Positions 25,123-34,876 of a stretch of 64,000 bases of DNA are shown here, piece after piece. Made by a program: the position numbers and the translations under genes. The DNA is taken from the NCBI RefSeq assembly GCF_017873395.1, contig NZ_JAGGKC010000006.1, positions 1-64,000 of the forward strand, read 5' to 3'. The DNA comes from Youngiibacter multivorans (GTDB lineage Bacteria; Bacillota; Clostridia; Clostridiales; Clostridiaceae). Each line of letters opens with the position of its first letter. Position 1 is the first letter of the stretch. Below the pieces are notes generated by a model. It made no database searches, was not told the DNA's origin, and worked only from the letters and a program-made list of their open reading frames with translations.

Positions 25123-27582
25123 CTAAATATCTGTATTCTTGTATAGTATCTGCCTTGGCTTGGCTCCATCCTTCCCGGTAATGACGCCTCTTTCCTCAAG
25201 CTGGTCCATTATCCTTGCTGCTCTGTTGTAGCCTATCCTCATCCTTCTCTGAAGAAATGAGGTGGATGCCTGCTGGTATTCTACTACAACCTTAACAGCC
25301 TCATCGAATAGCTCATCTCCATCCTCTTCAGATTCTCCATCCTCACGGCCCTTCTCGATATGGTTGATGATCTCTTCGCTATATGACAGCTCCGAATCAG
25401 GAACCTTTATCCTTGCTACAATCGCTTCCACCTCTTCTTCAGAGATGAATGCGCCCTGTACTCTCTTGGGCTTCTGTTCCCCTACCGGATAGTAGAGCAT
25501 GTCGCCTTTTCCAAGTAGCTTTTCAGCTCCTCCTGAATCAAGGATTGTCCTTGAGTCTATTGAGCTGGAAACTGCAAATGATATCCTGGATGGTATATTT
25601 GCCTTTATGACGCCAGTGATGACGTCAACAGAAGGTCTTTGGGTAGCTATGACAAGATGCATGCCCGCCGCCCTCGCCATCTGGGCAAGCCTTGCTATGT
25701 AGTCCTCGACCTCGTTGGCAGATACCATCATAAGGTCAGCAAGCTCATCTACGACAACCACTATGTATGGAAGCTTTGTAAGTTCCTTCCTCTTTTTTGC
25801 AAGTTCGTTATGGCTTTCAATGTTCCTAACGCCATATTCAGCAAAGCTCTGGTACCTTCTAGTCATCTCATTTACTGCCCAATTAAGTGCTCCTGCAGCC
25901 TTCTTAGGATCGGTGACAACAGGTATTAGTAGATGAGGTATGCCATTGTAGACATTGAGTTCTACAACCTTAGGGTCAACCATAAGCAGCCTGACCTCGT
26001 CAGGATTGTACTTGTAAAGTATCGATATGATCAGGGAGTTTATGCAAACTGACTTTCCTGAACCTGTCGCTCCAGCTATAAGCACATGGGGCATCTTGGT
26101 CAGGTCACCGATTATGCTCTCTCCGGAAATGTCTTTCCCAAGTGCTACCGCGATCTTCTTCGTTGATTTCTGGAACTCCTTGGACTCGATTACTTCCCTC
26201 AGGTATACCGGAGTCGTCTCACGGTTCGGGATCTCTATGCCGACTGCCGCCTTGCCCGGAATAGGAGCCTCTATCCTTACTCCGCTCGCAGCAAGACCGA
26301 GAGCTATGTCATCTGAAAGGCTCACAATCCTCGACACCTTAACTCCGGCCTTTGGCTGAAGCTCATACCTTGTGACGGAAGGTCCCTTTGATACGTTGAT
26401 GACGTGCGCTTCGACACCGAAGCTCATAAGTGTCTCCTCAAGCTTCCTGGCATTGTCCCTGATTTCAGTCATGTCTTCCCGCTCGAGCATTCCCTTGATA
26501 TTTTCCTTCAGCAGGCCAATCTCAGGGTAATGGTACCTGGGCTTGGGCTTTTCCTTGACTCCGACACTCTCTATGTCAATATCAATCTGATGCCCTTTAA
26601 GCGGCACCAGTTCTTCCAGATCCACCTCAGGCTCTTCAGGCTCATCATGAAGTACCACCTCTACAGGTGCTGCTTCAATTATGACATCAGGCTTATTTTC
26701 TTCAGCCTTCATTTCCTCTTTTTGGATCTTCTCCTCAAGCACATTTATGAAAGGACTCTTCTGGAACCTTTCGGGATCAGGCTGGATCACTTCTGCCTTG
26801 GCTTCATTCCTTACCTCAGCCTTCGGTTCCTCACCCTTCTTCATTATGTCGAGGATCTTCATCTTCTCTTCAATCCGCTTATCGTCCTCAAGCTTACCTG
26901 CACCCTTCACTTCCTTATTAAGGGTCCTCTTCATCATCATGTCCTTGGTTGCAAGCCTGACCTGGTTGCCCTTCTTAAGCGAGTCATAGACTGTAGTATT
27001 AAAAACCAGCACTGCAGAAAGTATGGCAAGGCATCCGGCAACTATATATGCACCAACAGGTCCTATCAGTCGGTACAAAGGTGTTGCGAAAATCAGGCCC
27101 AGGATACCTCCATGGTACCTGTCCTCAAGGTTCATTAGATTCTTCATTGTAGCAAAGAATCCCGTCGAATGGATGCTCTCCATCCTGTTCAAAGACATTA
27201 TCATTGCAATGGTCGCTAGGAGAAGCATTGCGCCATAGGTTCTCCTGTTTGAAAAAATACCCGGTCTTCTCAATATCAGGGAGATGCCTGACAACAAAAA
27301 CAGGAGAGGTACCGCATATGCCGTTATCCCGAATGCAGAGAATACCGCTTCACCGATGGTTTTTCCAAGAACTCCTGAATTGCCGGAAAACAGTGTCACA
27401 GCTATGAATATGCCCGTCCCCGTCAGAGTCAGGCCGAGTATTTCAGCTCCGAATATATTATCCTTCTTCTTTGCTGCGGTCTTTGCAGCCGTCTTTCGGG
27501 TTCCGCTTCTTTTGGCAGTCGAAGCCTTCGCATTTGTCTTGGTGCTTGTCCTCGCAGCAGGCTTCCTTGCAGCTTCCTTCAA
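25123..27582 (-). CDS. ftsK: FtsK/SpoIIIE-type DNA translocase
   Basis: A membrane-anchored DNA pump (819 aa) that moves chromosome ends through the septum. It has a basic Ala/Lys/Thr-rich N-terminus, four hydrophobic helices (about residues 45-200), an acidic linker, and the motor with Walker A GATGSGKSV and Walker B VVVVDELADLMM. The C-terminal gamma winged helix (ASTSFLQRRMRIGYNRAARI) reads orientation sites. It starts with TTG at 27582 behind AAGGAGGGG; no ATG is nearby. Confidence 0.95.
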   Translation of the reverse strand: MKEAARKPAARTSTKTNAKASTAKRSGTRKTAAKTAAKKKDNIFGAEILGLTLTGTGIFIAVTLFSGNSGVLGKTIGEAVFSAFGITAYAVPLLFLLSGISLILRRPGIFSNRRTYGAMLLLATIAMIMSLNRMESIHSTGFFATMKNLMNLEDRYHGGILGLIFATPLYRLIGPVGAYIVAGCLAILSAVLVFNTTVYDSLKKGNQVRLATKDMMMKRTLNKEVKGAGKLEDDKRIEEKMKILDIMKKGEEPKAEVRNEAKAEVIQPDPERFQKSPFINVLEEKIQKEEMKAEENKPDVIIEAAPVEVVLHDEPEEPEVDLEELVPLKGHQIDIDIESVGVKEKPKPRYHYPEIGLLKENIKGMLEREDMTEIRDNARKLEETLMSFGVEAHVINVSKGPSVTRYELQPKAGVKVSRIVSLSDDIALGLAASGVRIEAPIPGKAAVGIEIPNRETTPVYLREVIESKEFQKSTKKIAVALGKDISGESIIGDLTKMPHVLIAGATGSGKSVCINSLIISILYKYNPDEVRLLMVDPKVVELNVYNGIPHLLIPVVTDPKKAAGALNWAVNEMTRRYQSFAEYGVRNIESHNELAKKRKELTKLPYIVVVVDELADLMMVSANEVEDYIARLAQMARAAGMHLVIATQRPSVDVITGVIKANIPSRISFAVSSSIDSRTILDSGGAEKLLGKGDMLYYPVGEQKPKRVQGAFISEEEVEAIVARIKVPDSELSYSEEIINHIEKGREDGESEEDGDELFDEAVKVVVEYQQASTSFLQRRMRIGYNRAARIMDQLEERGVITGKDGAKPRQILYKNTDI

Positions 27583-27851
27583 ATGGACCCCTCCTTCCTG
27601 TGGCAGATGGTTATCCGCCTATCATGAGTATAATTTTAGCATATATTCCAGATTATTTGAAATGGAATCAGGCCCATTGCGGCATTTAATCATGACCGGT
27701 GAGCCTTTATAGGAGTCTCAAGGACTCCGGGATGACGAATATGGGTATAATCTTGATTTAAACTATGATATAAATATTATATTTATATACACAATCGGAA
27801 TATCAAAGGCTCTCATAACACGAATTTTTATTTCAATTTCGCGCTAATTGT
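27583..27851. other. divergent intergenic region, no gene found
   Basis: The AT-rich spacer between ftsK (-) and the Pot-type operon (+). It holds a small hairpin GGAGTC (27712-27717) / GACTCC (27723-27728). For ftsK a weak promoter (TTCAAA, 17 bases, TAAAAT on the minus strand near 27630-27660) is possible. I looked for a purine riboswitch before the adenine deaminase operon and saw none. Confidence 0.5.
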
Positions 27852-27880
27852 TTGTCTTTTACTGTATAATCAGATATAAT
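27852..27880 (+). promoter_or_regulatory. sigma-A promoter of the Pot-type/adenine deaminase operon
   Basis: TTGTCT (27852-27857), 17 bases, TATAAT (27875-27880), followed by a leader of about 80 bases to the potB ATG. A second TATAAT lies at 27865-27870 without a matching -35. Confidence 0.6.
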
Positions 27881-27969
27881 ACCATGTGTGTCAGGTCTGA
27901 CTCGGAATACAAATCCTGATGCATATGATAAGTCTTATTCGCAAATGCCAAATTACCGGAGGAATTTCG

Positions 27970-28794
27970 ATGAACAAACGAAACGCTTTGTTTTTCCTGG
28001 CTCCCGGACTCGTTCTTCTGACACTATTCCTTGTGTTGCCTCTTGTGAGTATTCTGTGGCCTACAATCTATGTCGGCGGAATTACATTTGAAGGCTACAT
28101 TAACTTTTTCAAGGATGAGTTCAACCTGAAGATACTTGCGAGGACCCTCAGGATATCCGCTACAGCTTCAGTGATCTGCATATTGCTGGGTGTTCCAACG
28201 TCATACTACATATCGAGGACCAGGCAGAGCATGAGAAGCTTCCTCATGGCCCTGTCAATGTTCCCAATGCTCACCAATTCGGTAGTCAGAAGCTTCGCCT
28301 GGATAAATATCCTTGGAAAGAACGGAGTACTTAACAACCTGCTGGTAGCATCAGGAATTGTGTCAGCACCTATAACAATGCTTTACACCGAGTTTTCCAT
28401 ACTTGTCGGTACTGTGTACCTGTTCCTTCCTATAATGATAATAACCCTTGTAGGAGTCATGGAAAACATCGAGCCTGAGGTAGTTGAAGCTGCCGAAACA
28501 TTAGGTGCTGGACGAGGTAAAGTCTTCATGAAGGTCATACTCCCACTGAGCATGCCGGGGATACTTGTTGGAAGCGTTCTTGTTTTCACAGGTGCTATGA
28601 CCGCATACACAACACCACAGCTTCTTGGAGGCAACAAGAACATGATGCTCGCAACCTTCATTTACCAGAAGGCCATGACACTTGGCGACTGGAACGGTGC
28701 CGGCATAGTAGCTGCAATCATGATAGTTGCCACACTGATTGTCATGAAGATACTTAACAGCATAGCGGAAAGACTTGACAGGAGGGTTGCTTAA
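27970..28794 (+). CDS. potB: PotB-like ABC transporter permease
   Basis: A permease (274 aa) with about six helices, of the spermidine/putrescine type. The N-terminus is FFLAPGLVLLTLFLVLPLVS, and the EAA loop is EVVEAAETLGAGRGKVFMKV followed by ILPLSMPGI. ATG 27970 is preceded by GGAGG. It pairs with the next gene product. The Pot name reflects family; the downstream adenine deaminase leaves the substrate open. Confidence 0.85.
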   Translation: MNKRNALFFLAPGLVLLTLFLVLPLVSILWPTIYVGGITFEGYINFFKDEFNLKILARTLRISATASVICILLGVPTSYYISRTRQSMRSFLMALSMFPMLTNSVVRSFAWINILGKNGVLNNLLVASGIVSAPITMLYTEFSILVGTVYLFLPIMIITLVGVMENIEPEVVEAAETLGAGRGKVFMKVILPLSMPGILVGSVLVFTGAMTAYTTPQLLGGNKNMMLATFIYQKAMTLGDWNGAGIVAAIMIVATLIVMKILNSIAERLDRRVA

Positions 28795-29577
28795 ATGAGA
28801 AAAAACAGGCTCCTTACGGCATTTTCCTTCCTTGTGTTCATGTTCATGTTCATACCACTTGCAATCATTGTCGTGACCTCCTTCGGAGAAGGCTCGACCA
28901 TAGAGTTTCCAATAAGCGGATTTACCCTGAAATGGTACAGCAACATATTTGCTTCAAGGACCTTCGTCTCTGGATTCACTCTGAGCCTACAGATAGGTCT
29001 TGCAGCGACCATACTGGCACTGATAGTTGGAATTCCAGCTGCATATGCCCTTTCAAGGTCTGAGCTTACTGGAAAAAGCAGGATCAAGAGTTTCTTCCTG
29101 TCTCCGACAATAGTCCCCGGAGTTGTTGTAGGCTACTCGCTGTATCAGTTCATAGTAGTCTCGCTTGGAATAGAGGTTTATTCAGGTCTTCTCCTTGGAC
29201 ACTTCCTGATTTCCCTGCCATATGTCATCAGGGTTGTCGGATCAAGCCTTGAGCAGTTCGACTTTTCCATCGAGGAGGTCGCCTGGACCCTTGGCTGCGG
29301 AAAGCTACGGGCATTCATGAAGGTTGTCCTTCCAAACCTCACCTCTGCCATATTTGCAGCCTTTATGCTGGCGTTCATCAACTCCTTCAACAACATACCT
29401 GTATCAATGTTCCTGTCGGGACCCGGAGTAAGGACACTGCCTGCAGCTCTCATGAACTACATCGAATATTATTACGACCCGACCGTTTCTGCTGTGTCCG
29501 TGCTGCTTATGGCAGGCACTGTGGTCCTGATGTTCCTCATCGAAAAGACGATGGGAATTTCAGCGGTCAATAAATAG
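28795..29577 (+). CDS. potC: PotC-like ABC transporter permease
   Basis: The second permease (260 aa), with six helices, LALIVGIPAAYALSRSE and the EAA loop EEVAWTLGCGKLRAFMKVVL. It starts directly after the potB stop (TAA ATG) behind AGGAGG. It forms a heterodimer with the preceding permease. Confidence 0.85.
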   Translation: MRKNRLLTAFSFLVFMFMFIPLAIIVVTSFGEGSTIEFPISGFTLKWYSNIFASRTFVSGFTLSLQIGLAATILALIVGIPAAYALSRSELTGKSRIKSFFLSPTIVPGVVVGYSLYQFIVVSLGIEVYSGLLLGHFLISLPYVIRVVGSSLEQFDFSIEEVAWTLGCGKLRAFMKVVLPNLTSAIFAAFMLAFINSFNNIPVSMFLSGPGVRTLPAALMNYIEYYYDPTVSAVSVLLMAGTVVLMFLIEKTMGISAVNK

Positions 29578-29588
29578 GAGGCTTTCGA

Positions 29589-30626
29589 ATGTCATTTTTG
29601 GATCTTAAGAACATAGGAGTCACCTACGACAAAAAAACAAGGATACTCCAGGAACTGAACCTTTCAATAAACAAGGGTGAGCTGGTTTCACTCCTCGGCC
29701 CCAGCGGCTGTGGAAAGACTACCACCCTGAGGGTTATCGCAGGGCTCATAGAGCCTTCCGAAGGAACCCTGACAGTAGCCGGCGAGGACATGACGAAGAT
29801 ACCTGTACACAAAAGGAACTTCGGACTCGTGTTCCAGAGCTATGCTCTTTTCCCCCATCTGACAGTAAGGGAAAACATCGCATTCGGATTGAAGCTGAGA
29901 AAGGAAAGCACCGAGTCGGTTGACAGGAAGGTCAATGCCATTCTCGATTCAACGCATCTCGGTGAATTTGCAGACAGGTACCCAAGGCAGCTTTCAGGTG
30001 GTCAGAGGCAAAGGGTGGCACTGGCGAGAGCGCTGGTAATTGAGCCGAAGCTGCTCCTTTTGGACGAACCCCTTTCCAATCTGGACGCCAAGCTCAGAAT
30101 CGGTATGAGGGTTGAAATCAAGAGGATACAGAAAGAGCTCGGCATAACATCAGTTTTCGTCACCCATGACCAGGAGGAGTGCTTCTCCATTTCGGACAAG
30201 GTAGCAGTAATGAACAAGGGAGTCATCGAACAGTATGACACTCCAGAGAACATATACAAGAAGCCAGCTACAGAATTCGTCGCAAGGTTCATAGGCTTCG
30301 AGAACTTCATTGAGCTTGAGCCTGCAGCCAACGGAATGTTCAAGGCAAAGGATGGAAGCCTTTTCAAGGCAGAAGAGTCATCAGACAGGCCTGCACTTGG
30401 AACAATAAGGCCTGATGACATTGAAATACTCGAATCGTCATCTGAAAAAACTTCCAACATGGTGACCGGCAGAGTTATGGTCAGGACATTCCTCGGCAAG
30501 AGCTACCAGTATGAGGTAGAAACTGCCCTTGGTAAAATCATTGTCAACGGACCTGACAAATATGTCAAAGAACCGGGAGATGAGCTTCTGCTTAATCTTC
30601 CATCAAATAAAATAATACTGGTTTGA
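29589..30626 (+). CDS. potA: PotA-like ABC transporter ATPase
   Basis: An ATPase (345 aa). Walker A is GPSGCGKTT at residues 36-44, the signature is LSGGQRQRVALAR, Walker B is LLLLDEPLSNLDAKLR and the switch is VTHDQEEC. The C-terminal TOBE domain (from about residue 240) contains GTIRPDDIEILE and FLGKSYQYEV, where uptake is often regulated. The 11-bp gap and AGGAGGC ribosome site indicate coupling to potC. Confidence 0.9.
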   Translation: MSFLDLKNIGVTYDKKTRILQELNLSINKGELVSLLGPSGCGKTTTLRVIAGLIEPSEGTLTVAGEDMTKIPVHKRNFGLVFQSYALFPHLTVRENIAFGLKLRKESTESVDRKVNAILDSTHLGEFADRYPRQLSGGQRQRVALARALVIEPKLLLLDEPLSNLDAKLRIGMRVEIKRIQKELGITSVFVTHDQEECFSISDKVAVMNKGVIEQYDTPENIYKKPATEFVARFIGFENFIELEPAANGMFKAKDGSLFKAEESSDRPALGTIRPDDIEILESSSEKTSNMVTGRVMVRTFLGKSYQYEVETALGKIIVNGPDKYVKEPGDELLLNLPSNKIILV

Positions 30627-30646
30627 CCAGAAAAAGGAGCAAAACA

Positions 30647-31690
30647 ATGAAAAAGGTACTAGCAATCGTAATGACCGCCGTCCTAACAGTAACAGTTCTC
30701 GCAGGATGCGCCAAGAAGGTCGAGGAGCCAACAAAGCTCGTCATATCAACCTTCGGACTCAGCGAGGATATCGTTACAAGGGATATCTACGAGCCTTTCG
30801 AGAAGGCCAACAACGTCGAGATCATCGTTGAGACAGGAACTACATCAGAAAGGTACACCAAGCTTGAGTCAAATCCGGCAGCAGGTGTAGACCTTATCGA
30901 ATTGTCACAGGCTACCGCGGCGAAGGGCTATGCGAAGGGTCTCTTCGAGAAGATCGACTACTCAAAGATACCAAATGCAGCAAAGCTCATTGCGAGCACA
31001 AAGGGAATAACCGACAAGGGATTCGGCCCGGCTTACACCGTCAACAGCATCGGCATAATCTACAACAAGGAAGCAGCCGGCATGGAGATAGATTCATGGG
31101 AAGACCTTTGGGATCCTTCACTTGCAGGTAAGATATCCATACCTGACATAGCTACAACATTCGGACCTGCAATGGTTCATGTCGCAAGCGACTACAAGGG
31201 CGTTGACATCAAGACTGACAACGGAACTGCAGGCTTCGCGGCTCTTGCTGAACTCAAGCCGAACATAGTAAAGACTTATGCCAAGTCCTCAGACCTTGCA
31301 AACATGTTCAAATCCGGTGAGATAGCAGTAGCTGTAGTTGGTGACTTCGCGATTCCAATAATATCAGCAGCTGACCCTGCTGTGGAATATGTTGTTCCTG
31401 CTTCAGGCACATATGCAAACTTCAACACCATCGACATCAACGTCAACTCCAAGAACAAGGAGCTTGCATACAAGTTCATCAACTGGAGAATAAGCCAGGA
31501 GCTTCAGACTGTTACAGCCAAGTCCCTCAACGAAGCACCTGTAAACTCAGGAGTCGTTCTTGATGCTGAGACAGCAAAGAACAAGACTTATGGCGATGTG
31601 GCAAAGAACGCTAAGTCAATAGACTACTCATTCGTAAATCCGATCCTTTCAGGATGGGTCGATACCTGGAACAAGACCCTCAACAACTAG
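30647..31690 (+). CDS. potD: PotD-like ABC transporter binding lipoprotein
   Basis: A substrate-binding lipoprotein (347 aa). The signal peptide has lipobox VLAGC (Cys21). The mature part has VISTFGLSEDIVTRDIYEPF, DLIELSQATAAKGYAKGLFE and GIIYNKEAAGMEIDSWEDLW, typical of polyamine/Fe-type binding proteins. ATG 30647 (MKKVLAI) follows AAAAGGAGC. I did not recognise the Trp/Tyr/Asp set that defines polyamine binding with confidence, so the ligand is open. Confidence 0.85.
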   Translation: MKKVLAIVMTAVLTVTVLAGCAKKVEEPTKLVISTFGLSEDIVTRDIYEPFEKANNVEIIVETGTTSERYTKLESNPAAGVDLIELSQATAAKGYAKGLFEKIDYSKIPNAAKLIASTKGITDKGFGPAYTVNSIGIIYNKEAAGMEIDSWEDLWDPSLAGKISIPDIATTFGPAMVHVASDYKGVDIKTDNGTAGFAALAELKPNIVKTYAKSSDLANMFKSGEIAVAVVGDFAIPIISAADPAVEYVVPASGTYANFNTIDINVNSKNKELAYKFINWRISQELQTVTAKSLNEAPVNSGVVLDAETAKNKTYGDVAKNAKSIDYSFVNPILSGWVDTWNKTLNN

Positions 31691-31698
31691 GTGAATCC

Positions 31699-33405
31699 AT
31701 GGAATCAACGGTCGACCTTTTAATTGAAAATGCGAAGGTGTACAACACCTTCACCCACAGCTTCACTGAGAAGTCAGTGTACATAAAGGACGGCAGATTC
31801 CTGCACATATCAGAAGGCCCCGAAGAGGGCCTTTCTGCTATTGTCAGGATGGATGCCAACGGTATGCATATGATTCCGGGGCTTATCGACATACACATGC
31901 ACATCGAAAGCTCCATGACAGTACCGGGCATCTTTTCAGATGCAGCCCTGCCTCTTGGTGTCACTACTGTGGTCGCTGACCCCCATGAGATCGCCAATGT
32001 CTTCGGAATCGAGGGTATCGAGGCGTTCATGAGGGAAGATACCCTTCTTGACATATTCTATGGAATACCTAGCTCAGTGCCATCCACAAGCCTAATGCTT
32101 GAAACCACAGGAGGCGAGATCGGCCTCAAAGAGATAGATAGGCTGCTCGACGACCCAAGGGTCCTTTGCCTTGGTGAGGTCATGAATTTCAAGGACATAG
32201 TATCCGATGAGGAGTCTCTTTCCAACAGGATCATCAGGCTCTGCAATGAAAAAAGGCCCACCCTTGCTATCGAGGGACACTGTCCCAGGGTTTCTGGGCT
32301 TGACCTGTCAAGGTTCCTTTACCACGGCATCGATGCGGACCATACCCAGCAGTCGCCTGAATCAATATACGAGAAGATATCAAACGGGATGTTCCTGGAA
32401 ATGCAGGAAAAGTCACTGACTACCGAGAACATGAAGGTCCTGGTTGAGAACAGCTTCTACGAGCATTTCGCACTCATCACCGACGATGTCATGGCAGATA
32501 AGCTGCTTACCGGCCATCTGGACCGTATTGTAAGGAAAGCCATAGCATGCGGACTTCCGACAGAAAAGGCAATATATGCTTCGACCTATACACCCTCTAG
32601 GCGTATGGGACTCAGAGACAGAGGCTCCATTGCCCCAGGAAAGCTCGCTGATTTCATATTCCTCGAAGACCTAGAAGAATTCAGGATACACACAGTATTC
32701 AAGAAAGGCAGGAAGGTTGAGAGGGTTCAGGCAAAAAGCCATACCCACAGCTTTCCTGACAGGTTCCTGGATTCGATATTTTGCAGGAGGGCAGCTGCAG
32801 CTGACTTCACAATAAATGCATCGGGAACCGGCACAGCTCTTGTCAACTGCATCGCGATACAGAAAGTCGGCACCTTCACCTCGAGGATCCAGAAGAAAGC
32901 TGCTATAACTGGCGGATTCCTTGACTGGGAATCCTCAGGCTCAGCACTTATAGCGGTTATGGAGAGATATGGGAAAACTGGAGATATCGCCTACGGATTG
33001 GTGGACAATGCGATAAGCGAAAGAGGTGCCATAGCAACGACCTGGGCCCATGACCACCACAATGTCATGGTAATGGGGACAAGCAAAGAGGACATGGTCA
33101 TCGCACAGAACAGGCTCCTTGATATTAAGGGCGGATATGTGGTTGTTGAAAACGGCAGTGTCACCGCTGAGGCCAGACTTGAAGTCGGTGGAATAGTGAG
33201 CCTATCCCCAATTGATGAGCTGGGACGGGACCTTCAGAATGTCAGGGAAGCCATGAGAAGACTTGGGTACGACAACACGAATGAGATCATGTCATTCTCG
33301 ACCCTGTCACTCCCTGTATCACCTGAAATCAAGATTACCGACAAAGGCATCATGGAGACAAGGACCCAGAAGATGATTCCACTTATCGAAGAATATTTAG
33401 AATAG
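31699..33405 (+). CDS. ade: adenine deaminase
   Basis: An amidohydrolase (568 aa) converting adenine to hypoxanthine and ammonia. Metal-site motifs are GLIDIHMHIESSM, TTVVADPHEIANV, the lysine/glutamate region LGEVMNF, EGHCPRVSG and LITDDVMADKLL. The C-terminal family block includes WAHDHHNVMVMG and RLGYDNTNEIMSFSTLSL. It starts 9 bp after the transporter lipoprotein gene with AGGTGA as ribosome site, clearly in the same operon. This suggests that the transporter brings in a purine-related compound or that nitrogen salvage is co-regulated. Confidence 0.95.
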   Translation: MESTVDLLIENAKVYNTFTHSFTEKSVYIKDGRFLHISEGPEEGLSAIVRMDANGMHMIPGLIDIHMHIESSMTVPGIFSDAALPLGVTTVVADPHEIANVFGIEGIEAFMREDTLLDIFYGIPSSVPSTSLMLETTGGEIGLKEIDRLLDDPRVLCLGEVMNFKDIVSDEESLSNRIIRLCNEKRPTLAIEGHCPRVSGLDLSRFLYHGIDADHTQQSPESIYEKISNGMFLEMQEKSLTTENMKVLVENSFYEHFALITDDVMADKLLTGHLDRIVRKAIACGLPTEKAIYASTYTPSRRMGLRDRGSIAPGKLADFIFLEDLEEFRIHTVFKKGRKVERVQAKSHTHSFPDRFLDSIFCRRAAAADFTINASGTGTALVNCIAIQKVGTFTSRIQKKAAITGGFLDWESSGSALIAVMERYGKTGDIAYGLVDNAISERGAIATTWAHDHHNVMVMGTSKEDMVIAQNRLLDIKGGYVVVENGSVTAEARLEVGGIVSLSPIDELGRDLQNVREAMRRLGYDNTNEIMSFSTLSLPVSPEIKITDKGIMETRTQKMIPLIEEYLE

Positions 33406-33409
33406 GAAA

Positions 33410-33439
33410 AAGGCGGAGGCTCCATTGAGCTTCCGCCTT
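33410..33439. terminator. bidirectional terminator between ade and scrB
   Basis: A 13-bp stem with one G-U pair (33410-33422 / 33427-33439), loop CATT. A T-rich tail follows on the plus strand (CTTCCTTATT) and TTTTTCC on the minus strand. Confidence 0.85.
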
Positions 33440-33444
33440 CTTCC

Positions 33445-34818
33445 TTATTCCCTGCCTGATTCCAGCCTGTATGATACTGCCTCAATACCAGAACCTGCGC
33501 CTTCTATCTCCATCGATACCTTCCTGTCGTCTTCCTTTGCAAAGTATCTTAGGGAGAATACCTCTTCTCCACTATTGATGAATATTTCCATGGAGGTCTC
33601 TTCGGTATAGATTTCGATGCTCTTTAGGTTCCCGTCAAGGGTAACACTTCTTGTTTCCCGGAGCGAAGTTGCCCAGTTTGTCCTCTCAACGATAAACCTT
33701 CTGCCCACTGCCTCAAACCTTATTTTTATCTCGTTGCGATAGAGAAGATCAAAGGTTTCTACATTGCCTTCTAGTCTGATGCCCAGCTCGTAGGCTCTAT
33801 GAGGAATTTCAAATCCGATATTTCTGCCACTATATTCTTTCTTCTCATGCCTCAGACTTCTAAGCTCCTCAACTGGTACCTGGACAAGTTTTCCGCCAGC
33901 AGTGCTAACTTCCCTCGGAAGTGATAGATGATGAACCCACCCTTCTTTAACTGTAGGCATCGCATTCTCCATTTCAGATGGCATGGTTCCCATCCATCCG
34001 AAGAGTATCGTCCTACCCTTCTCGTCCACAAAGGTTTGCGGAGCATAGAACTCAAATCCTCTGTCCAGCTCCTCGAAAGGCTGTCCATCCCAATGGAATC
34101 TTCCACCCTGGAAGCATCCCATGTAGTAGCCCGTCTGGAAGATGTTGTTGAACCTGTAGCCTTCCGGTTCAAGTCCCTGGGGCGAGAATACAAACACATC
34201 CTTCCCCTTAAGCTTAAGGATGTCCGGGCATTCCCACATGTAACCAAGCTTTTCCCTGACTGACATTATGGATCCCATAAATTCCCATGATAGCAAATCT
34301 TCTGACCTGTAGGCTACCGTATCTCCTGTAAGGTCATCCCTCTGTGCTCCAAGGATCATGTAGAATACTCCATCCTCACCTCTCATCACCTTTGGGTCCC
34401 TCATGTGCTGAGTATATCCTTCAGGATGCCTGGTTACCGGTCCAAGCTTTTTAAAGCTCATTCCGTCCTCTGATACGGCAAGACATTGGTAGCTCGTACG
34501 CTCACCTTCTTCACTTTTGACATTGCCTGTGTAGAACAGGTACAGCTTTCCGTCGTGCTCTATTGCGCTGCCTGAATAGCATCCGTTCTTGTCAAACCAG
34601 TCCACCGGCTGAAGAGCCGCCTCATGATATTCATAGGTCACAAGGTCACTGGATGTAGCATGGCCCCAGTACTTGAAGCTGTGGTCAGTTCCATGTGGAT
34701 TCCACTGAAAGAATACATGGTAAAGTCCCTTGTAGTATATGAGTCCGTTGGGGTCGTTAAGGAGCCCTTTTGGTGGCAGCACATGATATTCCATTGATCT
34801 GTTTGGTTCGGGTTTCAT
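33445..34818 (-). CDS. scrB: sucrose-6-phosphate hydrolase
   Basis: A GH32 beta-fructofuranosidase (457 aa) that splits sucrose-6-phosphate made by the PTS. The nucleophile motif LNDPNGL is near residue 24, RDPKV holds the transition-state Asp, and the acid/base Glu lies in MWECPDI. A C-terminal beta-sandwich follows. ATG 34818 (MKPEPNRS) has AGGAGG upstream. It lies 58 bp after scrA in the same operon. Confidence 0.93.
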   Translation of the reverse strand: MKPEPNRSMEYHVLPPKGLLNDPNGLIYYKGLYHVFFQWNPHGTDHSFKYWGHATSSDLVTYEYHEAALQPVDWFDKNGCYSGSAIEHDGKLYLFYTGNVKSEEGERTSYQCLAVSEDGMSFKKLGPVTRHPEGYTQHMRDPKVMRGEDGVFYMILGAQRDDLTGDTVAYRSEDLLSWEFMGSIMSVREKLGYMWECPDILKLKGKDVFVFSPQGLEPEGYRFNNIFQTGYYMGCFQGGRFHWDGQPFEELDRGFEFYAPQTFVDEKGRTILFGWMGTMPSEMENAMPTVKEGWVHHLSLPREVSTAGGKLVQVPVEELRSLRHEKKEYSGRNIGFEIPHRAYELGIRLEGNVETFDLLYRNEIKIRFEAVGRRFIVERTNWATSLRETRSVTLDGNLKSIEIYTEETSMEIFINSGEEVFSLRYFAKEDDRKVSMEIEGAGSGIEAVSYRLESGRE

Positions 34819-34838
34819 ATGTATCCTCCTACTCCAAC

Positions 34839-34862
34839 CGGGCACCCTATGAAGGATGCCCG
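34839..34862 (-). other. stem-loop between scrA and scrB
   Basis: Stem CGGGCACCC (34839-34847) / GGATGCCCG (34854-34862) with one mismatch. No T-run follows on the minus strand, so it is more likely an mRNA-stability or partial attenuation element than a terminator. Confidence 0.4.
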
Positions 34863-34876
34863 TGAGGTTTTCTTAA

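Noticed and set aside
26404..27138. 244-codon plus-strand frame inside ftsK
   Set aside because: It is antisense to the linker and membrane part of FtsK, rich in Leu/His/Phe, with no motif and no ribosome site.
27700..27969. Purine riboswitch before the Pot-type/adenine deaminase operon
   Set aside because: I looked for the conserved junction and loop sequences of purine riboswitches and saw none; only a short hairpin is present.
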